Assembly (NCBI GenBank): GCA_947504025.1
Contig: CANNFX010000002.1
Span: forward strand, 558,001-622,000
Direction: 5' to 3'
DNA length: 64,000 nt
From: an uncultured Sphingomonadaceae bacterium
Lineage (GTDB): Bacteria; Pseudomonadota; Alphaproteobacteria; Sphingomonadales; Sphingomonadaceae
The notes under the pieces were generated by a model. That model made no database searches, was not told the origin of the DNA, and was given only the letters and a program-made list of their open reading frames with translations. Shown here piece by piece: positions 44,483 to 54,086 of this stretch (position 1 is its first letter; every line of letters starts with the position of its first letter). Both the position numbers and the translations under genes were made by a program.

Positions 44483-45055
44483 ATGTTTGATGCTCCGCAA
44501 TGGGTGCAATGGTCGTTGTTCGGACTCTCAGTCACCGCCATTGGCCTTATCTTCCTGCTTTCGGCTGTTGCCGCAGCCCGCCAGACCTTCCAGTTCTTCC
44601 CGCCACCAACAAAGGCCAGTTGGCAGCACAGACTGTTTTTGCTGCTTTTCCGACTATATCTCTATCCACTGATCGGGTTGTCGATTTTTTACTCCCAGCC
44701 GATCCATTCGAAGCAGGCCATTTTCCAATACGGAATTGGCGGTTTGCTGTTGCTTGTTGGCTTCGGCCTCGCCTTTCTAATCACTTTCCAAATGGGATGG
44801 CGCAATGCTTTTGGGGAGAGGCGCGGGCTCAAAACCAATGGTTGGTTCTCCATCAGCCGGAACCCCGTCTATGTCGCCACATGGATTGGCCTGATCGGGT
44901 GGGGGCTGCTTGCCAACAACCTGCTTATCACCATTCTACTTATCATGTGGGGCACGATGTATTTGTTGGCTCCCGTTGTCGAAGAGCCTTGGCTGGAGAA
45001 GGAGTATGGCGAAGACTATCGTGCCTACAAAAAGCGCGTGAGGCGATTTTTGTGA
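44483..45055 (+). CDS. Isoprenylcysteine methyltransferase-like membrane protein, second copy
   Basis: A 190-residue protein with five membrane helices. The signature GWFSISRNPVYVATW is followed by EEPWLEKEYGEDYRAYKKRV, the ICMT SAM-binding region. It is clearly diverged from the preceding gene, so this is an old pair and not a recent tandem duplication. It lies 12 bases downstream of the first copy and overlaps the next gene (TGATG). Confidence 0.83.
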   Translation: MFDAPQWVQWSLFGLSVTAIGLIFLLSAVAAARQTFQFFPPPTKASWQHRLFLLLFRLYLYPLIGLSIFYSQPIHSKQAIFQYGIGGLLLLVGFGLAFLITFQMGWRNAFGERRGLKTNGWFSISRNPVYVATWIGLIGWGLLANNLLITILLIMWGTMYLLAPVVEEPWLEKEYGEDYRAYKKRVRRFL

Positions 45056-45480
45056 TGATGAAAGTCTTGCGATTAGTAGCTTCGATCTATCCCATATGTG
45101 CTGGCTTAATCTTCCTGTCTCTTAGCCTGCTCACTTTCACGCATCCCGAGATTCTCTCCTATTATTCTATCGGCGTTGATACTCCAGCGGCTCGCATTGC
45201 TATCCGTGCGATGATTGGAGGGGGTGAACTCGCAGTTGCAGTCCTTTTGCTTTTTGGAGGATCGCTCAACCTGACATTCAGGCAGCGTTGTATGATTGCC
45301 GCTTTGGTTTTTGGTTGCGTGGGTTTTGCCAGAGTGCTGTCGGGGATGGGCGAGGGCTTCGAATTCCTAATAGGCCAGCCACTTCGGGAAGCCATTGCCG
45401 AACTCGTTCTTGCCCTTTTGGGGTTCATGTCAGCAACTGTCTTCGCTGGAGATGCCAAAGTTTCTAGCTCGGGCCAATGA
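45055..45480 (+). CDS. DUF4345-like membrane protein
   Basis: A 141-residue protein with four membrane helices. The segment ARIAIRAMIGGGELAVAVLL resembles the core of DUF4345 proteins. It starts at overlapping ATGs directly at the end of the methyltransferase gene, in the CDF operon. The longer frame beginning at 44500 lies inside that gene and is rejected. Function unknown. Confidence 0.72.
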   Translation: MMKVLRLVASIYPICAGLIFLSLSLLTFTHPEILSYYSIGVDTPAARIAIRAMIGGGELAVAVLLLFGGSLNLTFRQRCMIAALVFGCVGFARVLSGMGEGFEFLIGQPLREAIAELVLALLGFMSATVFAGDAKVSSSGQ

Positions 45481-45511
45481 CCACCGGTTGTGTCCAAGGC
45501 GAGTATTTCGC

Positions 45512-46066
45512 CTAACGTCCGTTGACAGCACGATAGAGGGTTCGTGCGCTGACGCCGCTTTGTGCGGCAATTACCGCCATATCTTCACCGGCAGATTTAC
45601 GCCGCCTTGCATCGAAGATCTGCTTGGATGACAAAGCGCATGGTCGTCCGAGTTTCACGCCGCGCTTTTGGGCGGCAGCTAATCCCGCCTTGGTGCGTTC
45701 CGATATGAGGTTGCGTTCAAGCTCTCCAAACGCATTGCGTATCTGAAAGAAACAGCGTCCCATTGGTGTCGAGGTATCAATACCCTCGGTCAGATCGACA
45801 AAATCAATGCCGTCCCGCTCAAAACGATCCAGCACGTCGAGAGCATGGCGCAATGAGCGAAACGCTCTGTCCATTTTCCAAAGAACAAGGCTGTCGCCTG
45901 ACCTTAGTCTGGCAAGTGACTTCGAGAAGCCTGGGCGGGAGTTTGCAAGAGCAGAAATCCCGTCATCTATGAAAATCTTGTTGCACTTGGCTTGCTTCAA
46001 CGCATCGAGTTGAAGATCGAGATTCTGTTCGCCGGTTGAAACCCGCGCATATCCTATTCGTGCCAT
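45512..46066 (-). CDS. Resolvase/invertase-type small serine recombinase
   Basis: A 184-residue resolvase. The catalytic N-terminus is IGYARVSTGEQ (serine near residue 10); it continues through RPGFSKSLARLRSGDSLVLW and the SERTKAGLAAAQKRG E-helix. A C-terminal helix-turn-helix follows (MAVIAAQSGVSARTLYRAV). The ATG at 46066 gives the standard resolvase start. Tn3-type res-like repeats lie directly upstream. No transposase is present, so this may be what remains of a transposon or a stand-alone resolution system. Confidence 0.93.
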   Translation of the reverse strand: MARIGYARVSTGEQNLDLQLDALKQAKCNKIFIDDGISALANSRPGFSKSLARLRSGDSLVLWKMDRAFRSLRHALDVLDRFERDGIDFVDLTEGIDTSTPMGRCFFQIRNAFGELERNLISERTKAGLAAAQKRGVKLGRPCALSSKQIFDARRRKSAGEDMAVIAAQSGVSARTLYRAVNGR

Positions 46067-46111
46067 AGCATCGTGCGCAGGTTTTCCGGTGGATTTAGGG
46101 AGAGCTGCAAA

Positions 46112-46290
46112 TGTCAAAAACGACCGTTTTTGTCATGGTCAATTATTGAAGCATATTGTCTCTCGCTTGGCGGGTCATTTCCGCACTGCGCGTAGCGCAT
46201 CTTACTCTAACTATTAGAGAAATTCAACAAGAATACGATTCACTGCGTTTCGTTGCCGATCCTGCTTGACAAAAACGGTCCTTATTGTCG
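46112..46290. other. res-like region: two related dyad sites upstream of the resolvase
   Basis: Site 1 (46112-46135) has arms TGTCAAAAACG and CGTTTTTGTCA, one mismatch from a perfect inverted repeat around two bases. Site 2 (46267-46290) has TGACAAAAACG and a weaker right arm CCTTATTGTCG. The centres are 155 bases apart. TGTC/GACA-type ends and position beside a resolvase fit res subsites, or one may be a partner site left by recombination. Confidence 0.6.
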
Positions 46291-46310
46291 CAAGCGAAAG
46301 GACGAGGGAT

Positions 46311-46811
46311 ATGGCCTCATTAGCAACGAAAGCATTTGCAGCACTAACAGCAGGAGCAGCAGCTTTGATGCCTGTGCCTGGTGTCGCACAAGACGCACCT
46401 GCTAATCAGAATGCTACGCCAATAGCGGCTACACAGAGCATCCAGTATGTCGGTGCCGAGAATGAAACACTAAGTGACGCTAGACTCCTTGCTGCATCAG
46501 CCTCGCGTGATAAAATTGCCATTGTGGTGTGGGGTGGAACGCGTCAATTCCAGCAAGAAGCCTACAATGCTGCGCTCGACTTAAATGACATGGGCATCCG
46601 CGTCGCGTTCGTCCGCGCACCCGACTACGATGGTAGCGATGGTGGTTCTGTTTTTCAGATATACGGACTAGCAGTGCCTCGTGTTGATGGTGCTGTCGGC
46701 TTCGATAACGTCGATCAACTTCGCGTCGGTATCAGACAGGCAGCTCTTGAGGTGCACCAAGAGCTTTTCCCACAGCGCGTAGCTGCGCTTCAGCCGACCG
46801 CCGGTCGCTAA
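46311..46811 (+). CDS. Exported protein of unknown function
   Basis: A 166-residue protein with a signal peptide (first 26 residues, ending GVA-QD). The mature part is a small alpha/beta-looking domain (KIAIVVWGGTRQF; DMGIRVAFVRAPDYDG). The ATG at 46311 has an AGGACGAGGG box. It starts 20 bases after the second res-like site and is convergent with the next gene (four-base overlap). No family recognised. Confidence 0.65.
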   Translation: MASLATKAFAALTAGAAALMPVPGVAQDAPANQNATPIAATQSIQYVGAENETLSDARLLAASASRDKIAIVVWGGTRQFQQEAYNAALDLNDMGIRVAFVRAPDYDGSDGGSVFQIYGLAVPRVDGAVGFDNVDQLRVGIRQAALEVHQELFPQRVAALQPTAGR

Positions 46812-47674
46812 ACTTCCAACCGAATTTCTTGAGTGGGTGCGGATGGCGATTGTTCAACTGCGGCCACCTGCGGTGCATTCCCTTGTGCAGCAGGTGAGAA
46901 CGACTCTGAAACTGCTCTAGTATCAGCAAACGGATTTTCCCCGACCGAGAGATTGTCGCTGACCTCGGCTTCTGTGGAAGCTAAAGTGGTCCTGTCCGCT
47001 ATATCCGCAATTGCTTGAGCCCGAACAGCGTCATCAGCAATCTCTACGGCTACTAAATCCGCGCTTTCGCCAGCTGTGACTGTAGGACCAGTTCTATTGG
47101 CAACGAAATCCATGTCTCTTCGCAATCCCTCACGCAGAACAGGATTCTCACGGCCAATGCGTTCAAGAATTTGAGGCACTCTCTCAGGATCGTTCTGCTC
47201 GGCATCCTCTAGCTCGTCGAGCATACCCTCGGCCTCTCTCGTTTCCGCTTCAGTCCAGTTATTATCTCTCGCCAAGTCAGGCAAACGCGCCCGTGTATTG
47301 TCGATAGCCTCGCGGAACTGTGCATGTGTCAGCACCATACCGTCGATATGGAATCGACCATTTACGTAGCGAGCTGATTCACGACGTTGGATTTCAGCAA
47401 GCTCAACAATCATACCGGCATCTTTGGCAGGATCATTTTCTTCACGTTCCTTGCGCTCAAGCTCAAGTCTGTTGTCGATAGCGACATCAGATATGGCCTC
47501 GCCGACACCGCCTAATGCCTCTGCATTACCAAAAGCCGCATCAAACATCGTGCCGCCAAAGGTGAAATCCTGGAACCATATTGAAGGTTCCGGCAGCAGT
47601 TCGGGATCAGACGCGAGTGACGCCGCAATCCCTGCTTCTATAACGCTTTGCTGTGTAAGTTCGGCTTGTGCCAT
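46808..47674 (-). CDS. Acidic, helix-rich protein of unknown function
   Basis: A 288-residue, strongly acidic protein rich in alanine, glutamate and aspartate, with no signal peptide or membrane helix. A conserved-looking centre reads RYVNGRFHIDGMVLTHAQF. The last 60 residues are low complexity. It is convergent with the exported-protein gene. The 47675-47895 gap beyond its start is AT-rich and probably holds promoters for this gene and the Czc operon. Function unknown. Confidence 0.62.
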   Translation of the reverse strand: MAQAELTQQSVIEAGIAASLASDPELLPEPSIWFQDFTFGGTMFDAAFGNAEALGGVGEAISDVAIDNRLELERKEREENDPAKDAGMIVELAEIQRRESARYVNGRFHIDGMVLTHAQFREAIDNTRARLPDLARDNNWTEAETREAEGMLDELEDAEQNDPERVPQILERIGRENPVLREGLRRDMDFVANRTGPTVTAGESADLVAVEIADDAVRAQAIADIADRTTLASTEAEVSDNLSVGENPFADTRAVSESFSPAAQGNAPQVAAVEQSPSAPTQEIRLEV

Positions 47675-47895
47675 CCCATCCCCTTATTGTTCTATGTCAC
47701 TAGATAATAAGGGAAAATCTTTAAAAAGTTATGTAAATAATAATTACAATTTGTCTAAAATTGTATCTATTGTTGTTCTGAAATCGCTGCCTTTGCCTTT
47801 TAGTAGGCGTCACAAGTCGCACGTCATATCATCTCATTGAAAAACTGCGATTTGTTCTGTTGACCGCTTTGCGAAATTATCAGATACTGACATTC

Positions 47896-48261
47896 ATGAA
47901 TGCTCAAACGAAACAGGTGGGGTTCCAAAGTGCTGCGATGCGTTTCATCGCCGTGCTCTTGCTTGCTATGTTCGCATTCTCAACGGTCGCAGAGGCTGCC
48001 GCCTGTGCTGGAGAATTCCAACCGGAAATCTCCCACGCCGCGTCCGATCTGGCCGATGACGGCCATTCCGATGAGAGTGACAACACAGGCGATAAACATG
48101 CCGTTTGCGCTCATGGGCATTGCCACCATCTGGCTCAGGTAGTGTCACCTGCCTCGTCGGGAGAGGCTACAAACTTGTCCATGTCATTGCTTGGTCCAAG
48201 GCGCGATAATGCCTTGCCCGAGGCCAATCTCTCGAAATTAAAGCGTCCTCCCCGCGTCTGA
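47896..48261 (+). CDS. Small histidine-rich periplasmic protein of the Czc operon (CzcI-like)
   Basis: A 121-residue exported protein; the signal peptide is about residues 16-34 after a short basic lead. The mature part has DDGHSDESDN and a KHAVCAHGHCHHL histidine/cysteine cluster (about 75-90) suited to binding metal. It precedes a czcCBA set, the place where CzcI is found in Cupriavidus. The ATG at 47896 is preferred to an upstream in-frame start. Confidence 0.68.
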   Translation: MNAQTKQVGFQSAAMRFIAVLLLAMFAFSTVAEAAACAGEFQPEISHAASDLADDGHSDESDNTGDKHAVCAHGHCHHLAQVVSPASSGEATNLSMSLLGPRRDNALPEANLSKLKRPPRV

Positions 48262-48323
48262 CTTGTGTTTCCTGACCGCTCCCTTGCGGTCCCACCAACA
48301 CGAACAGATTAGAGGACGATTTC

Positions 48324-49568
48324 ATGTCACCAAAGATGGCGCTTTTGCGCCCGATATGCGCAGCATTTGTGCTCGCGCTCATACCCGCAACAGCCTCGGC
48401 ACAAGACCAGAGCTTGAGCCTGGATGAGGCTTTGCGACTAGCAGGAGCAGAGTCTCCTGTTGCAAGTATAGCTGAGGCCGAAGTCGATATTGCCCGAGGC
48501 AATGAACGTCAGGCAGGATACGGCCCCAACCCCGAAGTCTCGCTTGAAGTCGAAAATATCGCAGGCAGCGGCGCATTTTCAGGCCTGCGCTCCAATGAGA
48601 CGACGCTGATGCTGACCCAGCCAATCGAGCTTGGCGGGAAGCGCGGCGCGAGAATGCGCGCTGCGCAGGCACAATCAAGCGTTGCCGAACTTGATGCGCT
48701 TATAGCACGCGCCGATCTCGCTTTGGCTGTGCGGCATCGCTTTACCGAGGCGGTCGCTGCAAGAGAAAACCTTGCCTTGCAGCAGAGCATTTATGAGCGT
48801 TCGGCGGAAATTTATCGCATCGCGAGTGAACTGGTCGAAGCAGGACGCGAGCCGCCCTTACGCGCCATTCGGGCAGAGGCTGCAATGGCAGAGGCCGAGG
48901 CTGACCTACGTACCGCCGAGGCCGACTATCTTAATGCGAGAACAAATCTCGCAGAGCTTTGGGGGGCAAGCACACCGCCCGAAACCATTGAAACATTCTG
49001 GCTGACGCCTGATACGGTTCCAAGCTCGGGAGACATTGCGGGCACGCTCACATTGGCGCGCGCCGAAGCTGAGCTCAATGCTGCCGAGGCCGGAATTGTC
49101 CGTGAGAGACGTGCAGCTATTCCTGACCTGAATGTCGGGGCGGGCATCCGCCGTTTCGAGGAAACCGGCGACACCGCCTTCACAATCGGCGCGTCGATGG
49201 CGATCCCTTTGCGCAACCGCAATCAAGGAGGCATCGAGGCGGCAGAAGCAACCGCCCGTGCGACCGAGGGCCGCTTGTTGCTCTTGAGGCTCCAATTGCA
49301 GCGCGAGCGCACAACGCTTCAAACGTCTATTGCTGCGGATCAGGCCCGCGTCGAGAGCTTATCCGAAACTATTCTGCCCCGCGCAGAAGAGGCGCTTGAA
49401 CTTGCACAAATCGGTTATCGCTATGGCAGGTTCACGCTCATTGACGTGCTTGACGCAGCATCGGTCAGGGACGGGGCACTTGCTGACCTGATCTCTGCAA
49501 GGACGGACGTCGCACAGGGAACCGCCACGCTCATCCGGCTCACCCAAAGACAAGGGGGTGAGTCATGA
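48324..49568 (+). CDS. czcC: Outer-membrane factor of heavy-metal RND efflux (CzcC-like)
   Basis: A 414-residue TolC-type channel with a signal peptide (first 24 residues, ending ASA-QD). Two long helical repeats, typical of outer-membrane factors, are visible: QPIELGGKRGARMRAAQAQ in the first and AMAIPLRNRNQGGIEAAEA-like sequence in the second. It overlaps czcB by four bases. With CzcB and CzcA it forms the tripartite exporter across the envelope. Confidence 0.92.
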   Translation: MSPKMALLRPICAAFVLALIPATASAQDQSLSLDEALRLAGAESPVASIAEAEVDIARGNERQAGYGPNPEVSLEVENIAGSGAFSGLRSNETTLMLTQPIELGGKRGARMRAAQAQSSVAELDALIARADLALAVRHRFTEAVAARENLALQQSIYERSAEIYRIASELVEAGREPPLRAIRAEAAMAEAEADLRTAEADYLNARTNLAELWGASTPPETIETFWLTPDTVPSSGDIAGTLTLARAEAELNAAEAGIVRERRAAIPDLNVGAGIRRFEETGDTAFTIGASMAIPLRNRNQGGIEAAEATARATEGRLLLLRLQLQRERTTLQTSIAADQARVESLSETILPRAEEALELAQIGYRYGRFTLIDVLDAASVRDGALADLISARTDVAQGTATLIRLTQRQGGES

Positions 49569-50710
49569 CCAAGCAAAGACTCGTTACGCTCCTCTCGGTC
49601 CTGCTGATTGCAGCAGCAATCCTATGGTTTGCACTGCCGGGTTCCTTTGCTGAGGAAGAGCATGGGGTTGCAGAAGAATCCGAAAAACATGACGAGGAAG
49701 AACGGCTCAGCGTGACCGACGAGCAAATGGCTTCGTCAGGGATCACGCTTCACACTGTCACACTTGGCGGCAATGCGCAGATCATTGTTCCGGGAACGGT
49801 CAAGGCCAATCCGAGTGGTGTGGCACAGCTTGATGCCCGCGCCGACGGCACGATCACACGTATTACCAAGACACTTGGCGATAGAGTCGCGCGCGGTGAG
49901 ACAGTAGCCCTCATCGAGAGTGCGCAGGCCGCACAATACTCATCCGATATCGCATCGGCCAGAGCCCGCCTTACTCAGGCACAGGCCAACTATGACCGCG
50001 AGAAGAGGCTCTTTGATGCGAATGTGACTGCGCGTCAGGATTTGGAGGCAGCTCAAACACAGCTCTCGGTTGCCAGAGCCGACTTGCAACGTGCGCGCTC
50101 TACAGCAGCGGCAGCAGGTGTGACGGGTGGCGGCACGATTGCGATTACCAGTCCGATAGCAGGCAGGATTACTGATTCACCCGCAGTGCTCGGTGCATTT
50201 GTCACGGCTGGCACCGAATTGATGGAGGTTGTTGATCCTTCGCGAGTTCAGGTTGAGGCGGCCATTCCGCTCAGTGATGTTTCGCGTGTGGCCTCTGGGG
50301 ACCGCGCAACCATTGTCATTGGTTCGCAGGAAATCGGCGGTCGCATCCGCTCCATTACACCGGCACTTGATCCGAGCAGTCGTGCAGCAACAGCCATCGT
50401 TATTCCTGACCAACTTATTCCGGCGCTACAGGCAGACGCCTTTGTTGAACTGAGGATCGCAAGCGCATCGGACTCAGACCCCAATGCGATTTCTGTGCCC
50501 GAAGTTGCGGTCCAAACGATTGAAGGCAGGTCTGTAGTGTTCGTGCGTGAAGGCGATGCTTTCGAACCCGTTGAGGTTCGGACCGGTGCCCGCTCAGCAG
50601 GCCTAATTACGATTATCTCAGGATTGGAAGCAGGGGCGATCATCGCTTCCGAAAACGCCTTCCTGTTGAAAGCCGAACTCGGAAAATCGGAGGCAGAACA
50701 TGGCCACTGA
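49565..50710 (+). CDS. czcB: RND periplasmic adaptor (CzcB-like)
   Basis: A 381-residue membrane-fusion protein. One N-terminal hydrophobic segment (about 8-26) is followed by an acidic and histidine-containing linker (EEEHGVAEESEKHDEEE) that may bind metal. Lipoyl halves (GTVKANPSGVAQLDARADG and GVTGGGTIAITSPIAGRI) flank a coiled-coil hairpin (about 130-170). The stop overlaps the czcA start by 11 bases. Confidence 0.92.
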   Translation: MTKQRLVTLLSVLLIAAAILWFALPGSFAEEEHGVAEESEKHDEEERLSVTDEQMASSGITLHTVTLGGNAQIIVPGTVKANPSGVAQLDARADGTITRITKTLGDRVARGETVALIESAQAAQYSSDIASARARLTQAQANYDREKRLFDANVTARQDLEAAQTQLSVARADLQRARSTAAAAGVTGGGTIAITSPIAGRITDSPAVLGAFVTAGTELMEVVDPSRVQVEAAIPLSDVSRVASGDRATIVIGSQEIGGRIRSITPALDPSSRAATAIVIPDQLIPALQADAFVELRIASASDSDPNAISVPEVAVQTIEGRSVVFVREGDAFEPVEVRTGARSAGLITIISGLEAGAIIASENAFLLKAELGKSEAEHGH

Positions 50711-53700
50711 TACACAGCACGGCTTTATCGGAAGCGTTCTCGATTATTCCGTCCGCTTCCGTTGGGCCGTCATTGTCCTCACCATACTTGTCGCAGGTTG
50801 GGGTGCTTTCAACCTCTTCAAGCTGCCGATTGATGCCGTTCCTGACATCACCAATACGCAAGTGCAGATCAATACGGTTGTGCCTGCGCTGTCCCCCGCA
50901 CAAGTCGAGCAGCAAATCACCTATCCGGTCGAAACGGGGCTTGCAGGGATCGAGGGTCTGGACATGACCCGCTCGATTTCGCGCAACGGCTTTTCGCAAG
51001 TCACTGCGATTTTCGACGAAGGCACGGACATCTATTTCGCGCGCAGTCAAGTCAATGAACGTCTGACCGCGATAGGTTCCGAGCTTCCCGAAGGTGCGCA
51101 GCCCGTGATGGGACCAATCTCCACAGGACTTGGCGAAGTGCTCATGTATCGCATCGGTTTTGCCGAACGGGCAGGCGATGCGGTAGTTGATGCAGCGACA
51201 GGCTGGCAGAGCGACGGCAGTTTCGTCACCACCGAGGGCGAACGGCTTGCCGATGAGGTTTCACAGGCCGCTTACCTGCGCAGCTTGCAGGATTGGGTGA
51301 TCGCACCGCTTATGCGCTCTTCCCCCGGTGTAGCGGGCGTTGACTCGATAGGCGGCTATGAAAAGCAGTTTTTGGTGCAGCCCGACCCCGCCCGCATGAA
51401 CGGCTATGACATCGCCTTCAACGAGCTGGTCGAGGCCATTGAGCGTGCTAATCTCGCTGTGGGTGCCAACTTCTTCAACCGTGACGGAGAGGCCTTGCTC
51501 GTGCGTGTCGATGCACGGGTAGGTTCTGTCCAAGACATCGCGCAGGCTATTGTCACCAATCGCGGCAGTGTGCCGGTGCGTGTAGCCGACGTTGCCGAGG
51601 TTACGCTTGGCGGTGATCTGCGCACAGGAGCTGGCACCTATAACGGCCAAGAGGCTGTCATTGGCACCGTTCTCATGAGGAGCGGTGAGAATAGCCGCAC
51701 TGTGGCAGCCGGGGCCGCCGAGCGCTTTGAGGAGGTGAGGTCAGTCTTGCCCGAAGGTGTTGTGGGCGAGATCATCTACAACCGCTCTAATCTAGTCGAT
51801 GCGACAATCGCGACCGTCGAGAAGAACCTTGTCGAGGGCGCGCTTCTCGTCATCGTCATATTGTTTCTGCTTTTGGGCAATGTCCGCGCAGCCCTTATTG
51901 CCGCACTCGTTATCCCGCTCTCCATGTTGATGGCCGCAATCGGCATGAACCGATTGGGTGTCTCGGGAAATCTTATGAGTCTCGGGGCACTGGATTTCGG
52001 ACTGATTGTGGACGGTGCGGTCATCATTGTTGAGAATTCGGTGGCAAGGCTTGCTGCCCGCCAACATAAGGAAGGCCGCTTGCTTTCCCTTCGCGAAAGA
52101 CTAGCCGAAACACGCCTTGCCGCTCAGGAAATGATTAAGCCGACTGTCTATGGTCAAGCCATTATCCTGCTTGTTTATGCACCGCTTCTGACCTTCACAG
52201 GAATTGAAGGCAAAACCTTCTCGCCAATGGCGATTACGGTCATGCTCGCATTGGCTTCGGCTTTCGTTCTGTCTCTGACATTCGTGCCTGCGATGATCGC
52301 AGTGCTTGTCAAAGGCCGTATCTCGGAAAAAGAGGTCAAGGTCATCAGGGTCTCGAAGGAACGATATGAGCCTTTGCTTATCAAAGCCATTGCACGGCCC
52401 TGGCCGGTGATCGGAGGCGGGGCTGCGCTTTTTGCTGTTGCTGCGCTTCTCTTCACGACCTTGGGTAGTGAGTTTACGCCGCAGCTCGACGAGGGTGATC
52501 TGGCGGTGCAGAGTTTGCGCATTCCATCGACCTCGCTTGAACAATCAGTGACCATGCAAAGACAGGTCGAGAGCACGTTGGCCGAATTTCCGGAAGTCGC
52601 GACAGTTTTCTCAAGAACGGGTACAGCAGAGGTCGCAAGCGATCCGATGCCGCCCAATATCTCCGATGCCTATGTTCTTCTTAGACCACGGGAGGAATGG
52701 CCTGATCCCTCACTCAGCAAGGACGCACTGGTTGCAAACATGGAAAGCGAGCTGAACGGGCTTATCGGAAACCTCTATGAATTCAGCCAACCCATCGAGC
52801 TTCGCTTCAATGAATTGATTGCGGGTGTGCGCGGAGACATCGCCGTCAAACTCTATGGCGCGGACATCGAAGCCCTGTCGGCATCGGCCAATGATGTGGC
52901 TAATGTCTTGCGCGGCATTGACGGGGCTGCTGACGTCAAAGTGCAGCAGACCAGCGGCTTCCCGACCCTTGATGTGCGCTTCGACCGCACAGCAATCGGG
53001 CGCTACGGCTTAAGCGTTGAGGAGGTTGCCGAACTTGTAGCCATTGCAGTGGGTGGACGTCCCGCAGGTCCGGTGTTTCAGGGAGACAAGCGTTTCGACA
53101 TTGTCGTGCGCTTAGCCGACGATTTGAGAAATGACTTTGACCGTTTGGGCGCATTGCCGGTCAAGACCCCTGGTGGTGCTACAGTGCCATTGCGGGAGCT
53201 GGCGAGCTTTGAGGTGAGCGACGGATTAGCCGAAGTAAGACGCGAGCGCGGCAGTCGCCTTGTTATCGTGTCGGCCAATGTTCGCGAGCGTGATCTTGGC
53301 AGTTATGTCGAGGAGGCACGAGAAGCAGTGAGCGAGACTGTCACCTTGCCCGAAGGTGCTTATATCGAATGGGGCGGGCAGTTTGAAAACCTGCAAGCTG
53401 CAAAAAGCAGGCTGAGCCTGATTGTCCCTTTGTGTTTTTTGCTCATTTTGCTGTTGCTCTACATGGCGCTCGGAAGCTGGCTATCTACCCTTGCAGTGTT
53501 CAGTGCCATTCCGATGGCACTTGCCGGTGGCGTTTTCGCGCTTTGGTTACGCGACATCCCATTCTCGATTTCCGCTGCGGTTGGTTTCATAGCCTTATCA
53601 GGTGTCGCCGTTTTGAACGGCCTCGTGATGATGACCGCGATACGCCAAAGGTTGGAGAGTGGTTTGCCTTTGGAAAAAGCGATTGTCGAAGGCGCACTAG

Positions 53701-53945
53701 CGAGACTTCGCCCCGTCTTGATGACGGCCCTTGTGGCCTCGATGGGTTTCGTGCCGATGGCAATTGCCACAGGCACAGGTGCTGAGGTTCAACGACCACT
53801 TGCAACCGTCGTTATCGGCGGATTGATAACCGCAACTATCCTCACTCTGTTTGTCTTACCTGCAATTGCCCGGCTCGTTCTTAAGAGCAGTGATGATGGT
53901 CAGATTGGCGAACGGGGTATTGGCGAAGCATCTGGTGCAACCTGA
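50700..53945 (+). CDS. czcA: Heavy-metal RND transporter (CzcA family)
   Basis: A 1081-residue proton-driven inner-membrane pump with 12 expected helices and two large periplasmic loops. Helix 4 carries LGALDFGLIVDGAVIIVEN, the DFG-plus-D signature of the CzcA (Zn/Co/Cd, HME1) group, rather than the CusA pattern. The N-terminal block LPIDAVPDITNTQVQI and the late WGGQFENLQAAKSRLS are family-typical. Despite the copper genes nearby, divalent metals are the more likely substrates. Confidence 0.95.
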   Translation: MATDTQHGFIGSVLDYSVRFRWAVIVLTILVAGWGAFNLFKLPIDAVPDITNTQVQINTVVPALSPAQVEQQITYPVETGLAGIEGLDMTRSISRNGFSQVTAIFDEGTDIYFARSQVNERLTAIGSELPEGAQPVMGPISTGLGEVLMYRIGFAERAGDAVVDAATGWQSDGSFVTTEGERLADEVSQAAYLRSLQDWVIAPLMRSSPGVAGVDSIGGYEKQFLVQPDPARMNGYDIAFNELVEAIERANLAVGANFFNRDGEALLVRVDARVGSVQDIAQAIVTNRGSVPVRVADVAEVTLGGDLRTGAGTYNGQEAVIGTVLMRSGENSRTVAAGAAERFEEVRSVLPEGVVGEIIYNRSNLVDATIATVEKNLVEGALLVIVILFLLLGNVRAALIAALVIPLSMLMAAIGMNRLGVSGNLMSLGALDFGLIVDGAVIIVENSVARLAARQHKEGRLLSLRERLAETRLAAQEMIKPTVYGQAIILLVYAPLLTFTGIEGKTFSPMAITVMLALASAFVLSLTFVPAMIAVLVKGRISEKEVKVIRVSKERYEPLLIKAIARPWPVIGGGAALFAVAALLFTTLGSEFTPQLDEGDLAVQSLRIPSTSLEQSVTMQRQVESTLAEFPEVATVFSRTGTAEVASDPMPPNISDAYVLLRPREEWPDPSLSKDALVANMESELNGLIGNLYEFSQPIELRFNELIAGVRGDIAVKLYGADIEALSASANDVANVLRGIDGAADVKVQQTSGFPTLDVRFDRTAIGRYGLSVEEVAELVAIAVGGRPAGPVFQGDKRFDIVVRLADDLRNDFDRLGALPVKTPGGATVPLRELASFEVSDGLAEVRRERGSRLVIVSANVRERDLGSYVEEAREAVSETVTLPEGAYIEWGGQFENLQAAKSRLSLIVPLCFLLILLLLYMALGSWLSTLAVFSAIPMALAGGVFALWLRDIPFSISAAVGFIALSGVAVLNGLVMMTAIRQRLESGLPLEKAIVEGALARLRPVLMTALVASMGFVPMAIATGTGAEVQRPLATVVIGGLITATILTLFVLPAIARLVLKSSDDGQIGERGIGEASGAT

Positions 53946-54086
53946 CACGCAAAGGCCACCGCTAACTCAAGCAATTTGATTGAGTGTGTACTCGGATTGG
54001 GCCTGAATTGTCATGCTTCTGGCATGCCTCCATGACCGTTTCCTTTGAGTGGTTGGCCGCGAGAATGGCAGGGCTGGACTGTTGTC

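Noticed and set aside
50700-53945. Copper pump (CusA) assignment for the RND protein
   Set aside because: The DFG-plus-D motif in helix 4 fits the divalent-metal CzcA group; the copper neighbours alone are not enough.
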